Shown here: piece by piece, positions 18,629 to 27,369 of the stretch
Layout: each line of letters starts with the position of its first letter
Position numbering within the stretch: position 1 is the stretch's first letter
From: a bacterium
GTDB lineage: Bacteria; Zhuqueibacterota; QNDG01; JAFGCO01
Reading direction: 5' to 3'
DNA: 64,000 nt
NCBI GenBank assembly: GCA_016932575.1
Contig: JAFGCO010000001.1
Location: forward strand, 1-64,000
Notes under the pieces: generated by a model
Told to the model about the DNA's origin: nothing
What the model saw: only the letters and a program-made list of their open reading frames with translations
Database searches by the model: none
Made by a program: the position numbers and the translations under genes

Positions 18629-20260
18629 TTATGTCTCATCCATATGGGGATACCGAAAACTCACAGGGGGTACAAAATTTTCTTTGATCGTCCGCGGAGA
18701 AACCCACCGCTGCAAATTCAGCATACTGCCGGCCTTGTCATTGGTGCCGGACGCTCTTGAACCGCCAAAGGGCTGCTGGCCGACCACAGCACCCGTGGGT
18801 TTGTCATTGATATAAAAGTTGCCTGCCGCATGCTGCAAAATATCCATTGCCTGGACAATTGCCTTGCGGTCCGTCGCAAAAATCGCTCCGGTCAATCCGT
18901 AAGGTGAGGTCCTGTCACAGAGATGCAGCATTTTCTCGTATTCCTCATCCGGATATACAAAAATGGTAAGCACCGGCCCGAAAATTTCCTCTTCCATAAG
19001 TTTATGTTTCGGATCGGTCACCTGAATCAGGGTGGGTTCGATAAAATAACCCCGGGAATCATCACTGTTGCCGCCGGCCAGAATTTCGGCGTCCTTGGAT
19101 TTTCTTGCGTGTTCGATATATCCGGTAATGGATTGAAATGCAGCAGAATCAATCACCGCGCACATAAAATTGGTAAAATCTTCCGGATCGCCCATTTTGA
19201 TTTCCGAAGCCATTTGTATTACTGTTTTTTTTAATTCCGGCCAGATCGACTTTGGAATATACGCCCTGGAAGCGGCCGAGCATTTCTGCCCCTGGTATTC
19301 AAACGCCCCCCGGGTTAAAGCGACAGCCAGAGACTGGATATCCGCGGTCCGATGTGCAAACACAAAATCCTTGCCGCCCGTCTCACCCACAATCCGGGGC
19401 CACTGCCTGTACTGACGAACGCACCGGCCCGTGGTCTTCCAAAGTTCACGAAACGTGGCTGTGGAACCGGTAAAGTGGATACCCGACAAATCCGGACTGG
19501 CCAGCACAGGATCTCCTACGTCGGCTCCGGAACCCGGCACCAGATTAATCACGCCATCCGGCAGTCCAGCAGCCTGCAGCAATTTCATAATATAATAAGC
19601 CACATACACTGTTGATGAAGCAGGTTTCCAGAGGACCACATTGCCCATCATCGCGGGTGCTGTGGGTAAATTTCCTGCTATTGAGGCAAAATTGAACGGA
19701 GTGACTGCAAATACAAATCCTTCCAGCGGACGCTGTTCTACATAATTCCAGACTCCCCGGGTTGATATCGGCTGCTGCTGATAAATTTTTTGCATATAGA
19801 AGGGATTGATTCTGAGGAAATCGATCAATTCACACGCAGAATCGATCTCTGCCTGGAAAACCGTTTTGCTTGCACTGAGCATATTGGCCGCATTGAGTGT
19901 TGCCCGCCAGGGACCGGAAAGCAATTCAGCGGCTTTGATAAATACTGCAGCACGCCCTTCCAGTGGCATGGCCGCCCACTCTTTTCGAACAGACAGGGCA
20001 GTATCAATAGCTGCCTTGATTTCCCCTTGGCCGCATTTATGATAACTTCCTAATATATGTTGATAATCATGAGGACAAACACATTGACCCGTATTTCCGG
20101 AACGTACTTCCTTTCCATCAATGATTGCCGGGATGTCAATTTTCTGGGATTTCAGCTCCTTTAATTTAATTTTTAAAACCTGTTTTTCATCGCTGCCGGG
20201 GCCGTATCGGAGCACAGGTTCGTTCTTGGGAACTGGAACATTCAAAAAGGCATTTTGCAT
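18629..20260 (-). CDS. Delta-1-pyrroline-5-carboxylate dehydrogenase
   Basis: 543 aa, a monofunctional P5C dehydrogenase of the long ALDH4A1-like type that oxidises glutamate semialdehyde to glutamate with NAD+. The catalytic Cys327 is in GQKCSAASR, the general base Glu293 in VGETGGK, and the cofactor-site segments VTPFNFASI (186-194) and FTGSTATF (263-270) are intact. AAGGAGG precedes the ATG at 6 nt. It is the second step of proline catabolism; putP lies downstream on the same strand, after an unrelated outer-membrane gene pair. No proline dehydrogenase domain is fused to it. Confidence 0.94.
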   Translation of the reverse strand: MQNAFLNVPVPKNEPVLRYGPGSDEKQVLKIKLKELKSQKIDIPAIIDGKEVRSGNTGQCVCPHDYQHILGSYHKCGQGEIKAAIDTALSVRKEWAAMPLEGRAAVFIKAAELLSGPWRATLNAANMLSASKTVFQAEIDSACELIDFLRINPFYMQKIYQQQPISTRGVWNYVEQRPLEGFVFAVTPFNFASIAGNLPTAPAMMGNVVLWKPASSTVYVAYYIMKLLQAAGLPDGVINLVPGSGADVGDPVLASPDLSGIHFTGSTATFRELWKTTGRCVRQYRQWPRIVGETGGKDFVFAHRTADIQSLAVALTRGAFEYQGQKCSAASRAYIPKSIWPELKKTVIQMASEIKMGDPEDFTNFMCAVIDSAAFQSITGYIEHARKSKDAEILAGGNSDDSRGYFIEPTLIQVTDPKHKLMEEEIFGPVLTIFVYPDEEYEKMLHLCDRTSPYGLTGAIFATDRKAIVQAMDILQHAAGNFYINDKPTGAVVGQQPFGGSRASGTNDKAGSMLNLQRWVSPRTIKENFVPPVSFRYPHMDET

Positions 20261-20487
20261 GAATTGCCTCCTTTCGGGGAATACACATGTGGGGAACGGG
20301 CTGGATTAAAATATAAAAAACATTCAGAAAATTGCTCTCCTCCAAATAAATGAACCGGCAGACCAGTGATGAAAAAAATTTTTTCTCCATAAACCGATGA
20401 ATAAAACATTATTCTCAGCCATGTTGAATGGCCCGCTATCATTATTATCCACATTCCTTTTAAGAAAATCAAGCACTTTTCACGATT

Positions 20488-22137
20488 CTAATCCGAAACT
20501 TCAAATTGCAGCCATCCCCTGTTCTTCATTCGATAGCTCCACACTTCCAGTAATGCCCACAATAAAAAGAGCAGCCCTGCTGATAAAAACCAGGTCTCCT
20601 GATTCTGATAGGCAAACAGGTGAATGAGCACAGCTGCAATCTGAAAGGGAACAATCAGTAATAAAAACGACATCCCACCGATTCTTTCACCATGCTCCCG
20701 TTTTCTGGAAAAGGGAAGGGCCCGATGACGAATCGATAAAAACGACATAAAAACCAGTCCCAGGAGCAATAGATAAACCGTATGCTGAATAGCATGAATC
20801 CATGAAAATTGAGAGCAAAATACAATGAAAAGAAGCAGATAGAACGGACTCACAACGGCTGTGAAAAGAGCAGCACGGGCACCCCTCCAGTACCGATCCG
20901 GTGATTCCAAAGGTGCGGATTGAAAAATCCATCGGGCTTCCCAATCCCGAATATAGACGGAACCGTTTATGGTCATAAATATTAAAAAAGCAATGAAAAA
21001 AGGCAACAGCTGCATACTGTTGGTTCCGCCTCCGAATGCAGGCATCATAAAAGGATCAATAATATCTGATTCGATAATCCCCCATATCAGGATAACAAAA
21101 GGCATGACCATCAGAGGAAGAAGAGTGAGCTTTACAGAACGATCTCTGCGAAGCAGTTGAAGTGCCAGGAAAAATCCTGCCCGCGTCTCAGAATGACGAA
21201 TCCGGATGTCACTGAAAAATAAATGAATGAACGATTTATCCTCTCTTGAACTTTTGCCCTTTTTAGCACTCACAGGCACAGCCTCCTGCTGTGCCACATC
21301 CTGCAGATAATTTATTGATAGATGTCGAAATCCGAGAATAAATATGACAATGGATACAGCCAGTGCAGATATGGATATCACATATATCTGAAAGGATTCG
21401 GGCCGATACACAGATTCCACCATGGCCGCAAACCACCCCGGGGGCAACCAGCGAAGCCAGGAATCCTTAAGCTGAAATTGTGTTCCATCCATTCCCCAGC
21501 TGCTGCGGGCAATCCATTGATATAAAAAAATCAGGACCAGGATAAAGAAAAACTGAATCACAGTAATCAGGGACTTCAATTTTTCAAATTGCACCAGTCT
21601 GAGCAGCAGTGTGTAAAACATCATCATCAGGGCGGCAGTAAACAGCACTGACAACAAAGCTGTTATGATAAAAATAACAGGAAACGTGCCCGATATGCCA
21701 TATAAAAAAAGGCTGACAACCGCAGGCCCGGCGCAAAGCACAGTACTGAAAATCATAATGAAAATCAGCATGTGAGTGACTCTGGCCCAAAAGAACGTGG
21801 CAGAGGACACGGGTCGATGGCTGAGTATATCCAGATCATCGGGGATCATCAGCACCTGACTGCATTCCAGAATGACTGCAAATCCGGCCATCATCATAAA
21901 ATAGGTATAGCATAAAAGGGTATACAGTATTGGAGAAGCCCGCGTGACCAGACTGGCTCCCAGGCTGAATCCCATGATCAGATAAAAAATCAGGCTGCGA
22001 AAAAAAACGGGCAGATGCCGTTTCTTTTGACTGCCCGGATTCCATTGCCGGCGCCATTCATTGATCAGGCTGATCCGAAGCAGGGTTCGAAATTGACGCC
22101 CATCGATTTTTGCATGGTTCGGAGCTTGATGAATCAT
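20488..22137 (-). CDS. ABC-type exporter membrane subunit
   Basis: 549 aa with about twelve hydrophobic helices in two sets, split by a charged cytoplasmic stretch (about 285-315). The N-terminus FRTLLRISLINEWRRQ and the large size resemble two-half ABC-2 type permeases. The start overlaps the stop of the ATPase gene by 4 bp, so the two make one transporter. No substrate motif is visible. Confidence 0.7.
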   Translation of the reverse strand: MIHQAPNHAKIDGRQFRTLLRISLINEWRRQWNPGSQKKRHLPVFFRSLIFYLIMGFSLGASLVTRASPILYTLLCYTYFMMMAGFAVILECSQVLMIPDDLDILSHRPVSSATFFWARVTHMLIFIMIFSTVLCAGPAVVSLFLYGISGTFPVIFIITALLSVLFTAALMMMFYTLLLRLVQFEKLKSLITVIQFFFILVLIFLYQWIARSSWGMDGTQFQLKDSWLRWLPPGWFAAMVESVYRPESFQIYVISISALAVSIVIFILGFRHLSINYLQDVAQQEAVPVSAKKGKSSREDKSFIHLFFSDIRIRHSETRAGFFLALQLLRRDRSVKLTLLPLMVMPFVILIWGIIESDIIDPFMMPAFGGGTNSMQLLPFFIAFLIFMTINGSVYIRDWEARWIFQSAPLESPDRYWRGARAALFTAVVSPFYLLLFIVFCSQFSWIHAIQHTVYLLLLGLVFMSFLSIRHRALPFSRKREHGERIGGMSFLLLIVPFQIAAVLIHLFAYQNQETWFLSAGLLFLLWALLEVWSYRMKNRGWLQFEVSD

Positions 22138-22913
22138 TGGGGCACACCGGTGGAGGTGATTTTTTGCGACAGGGCTTTGGCCAGTGCAATCGTGTCTTCC
22201 GATGACGTCAGTTGGCTGAAAACTCCTTCCAGAGAGGCCTGTCGGGTCATGGATTTCAAATCCCCAACCGATCCGTCCGCCACGATCCTGCCTTCATTGA
22301 TAATCACAACCCGGTCACAGAGATTCTCCACCACTTCAAGAATGTGTGAACAATAGAATACGGTTTTGCCCTGTTCGGCCAGATGACGCAGCAGTGTCTT
22401 GAGCAGAAGCGCGGCATTCGCATCCAGTCCGTTCAGGGGTTCATCAAGACAAATCACCTCCGGATTATGAAGAACAGAAGATAAAATCACCACTTTCTGT
22501 TTCATGCCCTTTGAAAAAGACTGCATGGACTCGTTTAAATGATCCCCCAGCTTGAAAAATGCCGCAAAATCATGGATGCGGTCGAGCAGTTCAGATTCAT
22601 CCATATGATGGAGCCGTCCGACAAACTGCAGATATTCCAGGGGCGTCAGGCTCTGGTAAAGAGCGCCTGATTCCGGCACGTATCCGATCTGCCGCTTCAC
22701 ATCGAGGGTCTGTTTCTGTACGTCAGAGCCGGAAATCCAAGCCGATCCTGATGTGGGCGGAAGCATGCCGGTCAGCATTTTCACCGTTGTGGTCTTACCC
22801 GCGCCATTGGGTCCCAGGTACCCGCAGATCTGGCCACCGGGTACGGTGAATGATACATGATCGACCGCAATACGGTCCCCGTAGGTTTTTGTAAGCTGCT
22901 GAAGTTTAATCAT
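22134..22913 (-). CDS. ABC transporter ATP-binding protein
   Basis: About 259 aa from the ATG at 22913 (MIKLQQLTK); an upstream ATG at 22946 would add eleven poorly conserved residues. It has Walker A GPNGAGKTT (34-42), the Q-loop region, signature FSKGMKQKV and Walker B VICLDEPLNGLDA. The SKGMKQ form of the signature is typical of ABC-2 exporters (CcmA/NatA class). It pairs with the overlapping permease downstream. No regulator is next to it. Confidence 0.9.
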   Translation of the reverse strand: MIKLQQLTKTYGDRIAVDHVSFTVPGGQICGYLGPNGAGKTTTVKMLTGMLPPTSGSAWISGSDVQKQTLDVKRQIGYVPESGALYQSLTPLEYLQFVGRLHHMDESELLDRIHDFAAFFKLGDHLNESMQSFSKGMKQKVVILSSVLHNPEVICLDEPLNGLDANAALLLKTLLRHLAEQGKTVFYCSHILEVVENLCDRVVIINEGRIVADGSVGDLKSMTRQASLEGVFSQLTSSEDTIALAKALSQKITSTGVPQ

Positions 22914-23069
22914 TATATATAATGCCCACCTTATATGCGGTCCCAATCGTCAATATCTGTCTGCTTTATAAAAAAATCTCGTGCATTATTCGCCTTTCTC
23001 CACCAGGCTTCGTTTGTTTTCCGGATTCAGCTCATTCTCCGGGTTTTAAGCTTCGAAGATTTCTTTTGA

Positions 23070-23843
23070 TTATTCGCGAGGCATGATAAACGAATGCCTC
23101 GCGGACACATGGACATTGACCTTGATTTTTTCTTCAACACTGGCATATCCGGATTTTGTCAGTACGATTGTGACCGAATCGGAAACCACAAACGTTCCCA
23201 GACTGTCTGCGGTCTCGGACATCCAGGGTATCTCCTTGCCAACCGGGATATGGTCATATGGGATTTCAAACCTACCTTGAGAATCTGTGCAAAATTTCGG
23301 CTTGCTTCCGGCCAGAGATTCGGTATCCAGCATTTGAATACACATGGTCTTCTCATCAGTAAAGCCGCCGGCTGTAAGCCGGTACGGATAAAACCCGTTG
23401 GATACCGACTGTTCCTGAGCATTTCGGCCGCTCCACAGAATCATATAACACCCTGCAGCCATCACTTCAGAGACGAGTGTGTCTACCGGTGCATAACCGG
23501 GATATTGATAGACAATGAAGGTCACATGGGACCTTTCCGCCAGATTAAATTGAATACATGTAGAGGGATTAAAGGGATTGGGATAATTCTGATATAACCG
23601 ATACTGCATGGGCACCATGACCGGCTCTTTTTCTGCGATCTCGATCCGATCGATATTTTTCCCAAGATTTCGCCAATCCACAAAAATAAAATGCACACCT
23701 GCACCACTCAATGACCGGCCGTCTTCATCCCGTACGATTCCGGATAAACAGGGCGTTTCTTCGCTGCCGCTCGGGTTTTTATCACAGGCTGCGAATAAAA
23801 ATATCAACAATAATATAATCGGTATCGTGACAGAATATTTCAT
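23070..23843 (-). CDS. Lipoprotein with FlgD-like domain nested inside a carboxypeptidase-regulatory-like domain
   Basis: 257 aa. The lipobox FAAC places the anchored Cys at residue 20. GIVRDEDGRSLSGAGVHF (about 35-52) opens a carboxypeptidase-regulatory/CnaB-like beta-sandwich. A complete FlgD-like domain follows, from QNYPNPFNPST (about 84) to about 170. The first fold then resumes with TDSQGRFEIPYDHIPVG and ends TKSGYASVEEKIKV. The FlgD-like unit is therefore internal, not the usual C-terminal sorting tail. It is probably an envelope or surface lipoprotein with a structural or binding role. Confidence 0.6.
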   Translation of the reverse strand: MKYSVTIPIILLLIFLFAACDKNPSGSEETPCLSGIVRDEDGRSLSGAGVHFIFVDWRNLGKNIDRIEIAEKEPVMVPMQYRLYQNYPNPFNPSTCIQFNLAERSHVTFIVYQYPGYAPVDTLVSEVMAAGCYMILWSGRNAQEQSVSNGFYPYRLTAGGFTDEKTMCIQMLDTESLAGSKPKFCTDSQGRFEIPYDHIPVGKEIPWMSETADSLGTFVVSDSVTIVLTKSGYASVEEKIKVNVHVSARHSFIMPRE

Positions 23844-24049
23844 TTTCTTCTCCAGTGTTATTTATTTTCAGATTTCAATATCCGGATGGCCGTTGTGATT
23901 TTACACGATTTTAAATACCTGAGGACTCTGATCCAATGGATTTTATTCTGGATACACGGCTCATGAATAATTTCCTTTCATCGGAGTTATTTACTTATAT
24001 TTTTTTTCGCCGCGCCTTGATATTGATTTTTAAATAAAACGATTTGACA

Positions 24050-25501
24050 TCACGCTTCTTCCGCGTCCAGCATGGCCTGCAGTAATTGCCGGATTACCTG
24101 GGGATTTCCTCTGCCCTTGCTTTCCTGCATGGCCTGTCCCATAAGAAATCCGAGCAGCTGGGTTTTGCCCGCCTTGTATTTTTCCACAGCATCGGGGTTT
24201 TCATCCAGCACTTTCCGGACGAGGCTGTCCAGTTCGGAAGAATCGGAAACCTGGGCGATGCCCAGTTTCTCGACAGCAGTTCGCGGATAATCCCCGGTTG
24301 AGGCGACATAGTCAAAAACTTTTTTTCCGGCCGTATGAGAAATCGTTTTTTCCCGAATCAGCTCGATAATTTCGGCCACATTCTCAGGTCGAACTTTTAA
24401 ATCAGAGAGAGGCACTTTTTCTTCATTTAACTTGCGCAGCACCTCTCCCATCACCCAATTGGCCGCCTGTTTTGGTTCCTCAACCGCTGTGGCCACAGAT
24501 TCAAAATATTCGGAAATCTCCCGGTCCTCGCTCAGCACTGAAGCGTCATAATCAGACAATCCGAAATCCGCCATCCACCGCTCTTTCCGCTTGTCCGGCA
24601 GTTCCGGCAAACGCGACTGGATATCCTGTTTCCATGCATCTTCCACAATGACCGGCACCAGATCCGGATCCGGAAAATACCGGTAATCATGGGCTTCTTC
24701 CTTGCTCCGCATGGGTGCAGCCAATCCTGCACTGTCGTCCCAAAGCAGCGTTTGCTGAACGACAATCCCGCCGTTTTGTAAAATATCCGTCTGCCGCTGC
24801 ACTTCAAATGTCAGCGCCTGTTCCACGCCCCGGATCGAGTTCATATTTTTCAGTTCGGTTTTCACGCCCAATCGTTCAGCTCCCCTGGGCCGAAGGGAGA
24901 TATTGGCATCGCAGCGCAGGCTGCCCTCCTCCATATTGCCGTCACACACACCCAGCCATCGTACAAGCTGCCGGATTTTCTGAAGATACAGATGGGCTTC
25001 CTTCGGAGAGCGGATGTCAGGCTCGCTGACAATCTCGATCAGCGGCATACCGGAACGGTTCAGATCGATCATGGTTTCATCTTCAGCCACATAAGCTTCT
25101 TCATGCACTGACTTGCCGGCATCCTCCTCCAGATGAATTCGGTGAATGCGGATTTTTTTCGTCGTCCCCCCATCCTGCTGGATTTCAACCCATCCATTCT
25201 CACAGATAGGCGCTTCGTACTGCGAAATCTGATATCCCTTTGGCATGTCCGGATAATAAAAGTTCTTACGTGCAAAGATGGATCTCGAACGAATATCACA
25301 ATGGACAGCAAGACCCATTCTGACTGCATATTCCACGGCCTTACGATTGACCACCGGCAGTACTCCCGGCATACCCAGACAAACCGGACAGGTCTGCGAA
25401 TTTGGGGCCCCTCCGAATGTGGTGCTGCATCCGCAAAACATTTTTGATTCTGTGAGAAGCTGTGCATGCACTTCCAGTCCGATGATGGCTTCATATTTCA
25501 T
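24050..25501 (-). CDS. gatB: Aspartyl/glutamyl-tRNA amidotransferase subunit B
   Basis: About 483 aa from the ATG at 25501 ([15 protein letters not shown]), where the family begins; the frame is open to 25633 but that part overlaps the upstream gene. The signatures [29 protein letters not shown] (Zn-binding cysteines) and [16 protein letters not shown] are intact, and the C-terminal helical GatB/YqeY domain is complete. With GatA and GatC it turns Glu-tRNAGln and/or Asp-tRNAAsn into the correct charged tRNA. gatA and gatC are not in the window. It is last in a minus-strand run behind lptD, ddl and an unknown envelope gene. Confidence 0.97.
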   Translation of the reverse strand: MKYEAIIGLEVHAQLLTESKMFCGCSTTFGGAPNSQTCPVCLGMPGVLPVVNRKAVEYAVRMGLAVHCDIRSRSIFARKNFYYPDMPKGYQISQYEAPICENGWVEIQQDGGTTKKIRIHRIHLEEDAGKSVHEEAYVAEDETMIDLNRSGMPLIEIVSEPDIRSPKEAHLYLQKIRQLVRWLGVCDGNMEEGSLRCDANISLRPRGAERLGVKTELKNMNSIRGVEQALTFEVQRQTDILQNGGIVVQQTLLWDDSAGLAAPMRSKEEAHDYRYFPDPDLVPVIVEDAWKQDIQSRLPELPDKRKERWMADFGLSDYDASVLSEDREISEYFESVATAVEEPKQAANWVMGEVLRKLNEEKVPLSDLKVRPENVAEIIELIREKTISHTAGKKVFDYVASTGDYPRTAVEKLGIAQVSDSSELDSLVRKVLDENPDAVEKYKAGKTQLLGFLMGQAMQESKGRGNPQVIRQLLQAMLDAEEA

Positions 25502-25517
25502 TTTGCTTGTTATTTCC

Positions 25518-26195
25518 TTAAATTTTAACTCCGACAATAACATTGAGAAACATCCGGGCCGGTACATCATTTTCAGAAAAACAGGTGAGCCCCGTATAAA
25601 AATAGGCATATCGAAAAACAATCGTACCGGCACCAGCCATCCACCCCAGCCCGTCGTATTTCATGTTTTTTTCCTCAAACATCACAATCAATCCGGTATA
25701 TTCATCAACTCCATACGAGGCCACTTTGGAGGATCCGTAGAACGATCCGATACCTCCCAAAAAAAATGGAATCACCCGATTTTCCCATAAACCTCTGGGA
25801 CAATCCATTTGGATGCAGGCAGCGTGAAAACTCAGGTTATATCGATGCGGGTATTTTATGCCCTCCCGAAACCACTCCCGGGGATAATCGTTGCTGTATT
25901 CATGCTGGTGGCCCCAAAATGCATATCCGAGAGAAAACCACCCCGCCTTGATAAGATTGACGCGGAATTGACTTTGTAAAAAGAATCCTTCAGATTCCAG
26001 CGGATTAATAGCCAAATAGGTTTTATCTTTGTCATGGGTCACTTTAAAATCAGGCGGATTTTCTTTTAAAATATCAACTGCCCCGACACCGATATAAATG
26101 TGGGGTGAAAACGAAATCCAGGATTTTTTCGGGACTTTGGCACATCCTGCTACCGCATATAAAGCCAATCCATACACCCATATTTTGAAATTCAC
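25518..26195 (-). CDS. Uncharacterised outer-membrane-like lipoprotein between ddl and gatB
   Basis: 225 aa. The N-terminus carries a short signal with a VAGC lipobox (Cys near residue 18). The rest alternates aromatic and glycine-rich strands (for example [16 protein letters not shown] and [13 protein letters not shown]) and ends in [10 protein letters not shown], like a small barrel. It starts 8 bp after the ddl stop and ends 16 bp before the gatB start, so it is almost surely co-transcribed with both. I do not recognise a family. Confidence 0.55.
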   Translation of the reverse strand: MNFKIWVYGLALYAVAGCAKVPKKSWISFSPHIYIGVGAVDILKENPPDFKVTHDKDKTYLAINPLESEGFFLQSQFRVNLIKAGWFSLGYAFWGHQHEYSNDYPREWFREGIKYPHRYNLSFHAACIQMDCPRGLWENRVIPFFLGGIGSFYGSSKVASYGVDEYTGLIVMFEEKNMKYDGLGWMAGAGTIVFRYAYFYTGLTCFSENDVPARMFLNVIVGVKI

Positions 26196-26203
26196 TTAAG
26201 ACC

Positions 26204-27298
26204 TCATCGGTAAAATTTTGATTGTTGAATGTCCCGATGCCGGTCGATTGCCAAATCGATCAGCCGGTCGATCAAATTCGGATACGTCAGTCCGCTAGCC
26301 TCCCACAGCTTTGTATACATACTGATCGGCGTAAATCCGGGAATCGTATTGATTTCATTAAGGCAGATCCGGTTGGTGTTCCGTTCCAACAGGAAATCCA
26401 CCCGGCTCATTCCCGAACAATCAAGTGTTCGAAATGCTGCAACTGCCCAATGCCTCACCCGGTTGGCGATCTGTAAAGGAATGTCTGCAGGAATGACGAT
26501 CTTACTGTCTTCATCCACATATTTTGCATTGTAATCATAAAATTCATTACAGGGGATGATTTCTCCGACCACAGAAGCTTCCGGATCATCATTACCCAAA
26601 ACCGCGCATTCCAGTTCACGGGCATCCACAGATTTTTCAATCAATATTTTTCGGTCATATTCACAGGCCAGGGCCACAGCCGGCGCCAGGCCCTTTTCAT
26701 CGGTCACTTTGGAAATTCCAACGCTGGATCCTGCATTGGCCGGTTTTACGAAGCAGGGATACCCGACTGCTTCCCGAACGCCCCGGACAATCGTTTCGGA
26801 TTTTTTTTGCCAGGCGCTTCGTAAAAACCAGATAAAATCGGTGGTTTCAAGGTCATTCTGTATAAAAAGCTGCTTCATCATGACCTTGTCCATGCCCAGG
26901 GCGGATCCAAGTAAACCTGCGCCCGCACATGGAATATTCGACAGGCTGGCCAGGCCCTGCACTGTTCCATCTTCGCCAAACGGACCATGCAAAACCGGAA
27001 AAATGACATCCACAGGCACAGTCATGCCACACCGCGGTCCCTCAGTAATGTAAAATCCGTTAAGAGAGGGATCTCCCAATAATATTGCGGGCCCCTGAGC
27101 GACAGACAGGGCTTCCGTGCTGTCAAGAGACGGAATGCTGTCCAAAAGCATCCAATGCCCCTCTCTGGATATTTTTACCGGAAGAACCCGGTACTTCTGC
27201 TGATGAATATTGGATAATATCCCCAGAGCGGAAACCAGTGATACATCATGTTCAGGTGACCGCCCGCCAAAAAGCAACATGACAGTTATTGGATCCAT
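26204..27298 (-). CDS. ddl: D-alanine--D-alanine ligase
   Basis: 364 aa. ATP-grasp ligase that makes D-Ala-D-Ala for peptidoglycan in the cytoplasm. The N-terminal LLFGGRSPEHDVSLVSA (about 9-25) and the C-terminal NEINTIPGFTPISMYTKLW metal/substrate-binding stretch are diagnostic; SSVGISKV and VDFLL lie where the ATP site is expected. The length is typical of the DdlA form. GGGGAAA precedes the ATG. It sits about 70 bp behind lptD and 8 bp ahead of the unknown envelope gene, so an envelope-biogenesis operon is likely. Confidence 0.96.
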   Translation of the reverse strand: MDPITVMLLFGGRSPEHDVSLVSALGILSNIHQQKYRVLPVKISREGHWMLLDSIPSLDSTEALSVAQGPAILLGDPSLNGFYITEGPRCGMTVPVDVIFPVLHGPFGEDGTVQGLASLSNIPCAGAGLLGSALGMDKVMMKQLFIQNDLETTDFIWFLRSAWQKKSETIVRGVREAVGYPCFVKPANAGSSVGISKVTDEKGLAPAVALACEYDRKILIEKSVDARELECAVLGNDDPEASVVGEIIPCNEFYDYNAKYVDEDSKIVIPADIPLQIANRVRHWAVAAFRTLDCSGMSRVDFLLERNTNRICLNEINTIPGFTPISMYTKLWEASGLTYPNLIDRLIDLAIDRHRDIQQSKFYR

Positions 27299-27369
27299 AC
27301 TTTCCCCGTGATGACCCGGTTTTAAATAAAATAGGTTTTTTTAAAAAATATATCAACGCATTTATTCTG

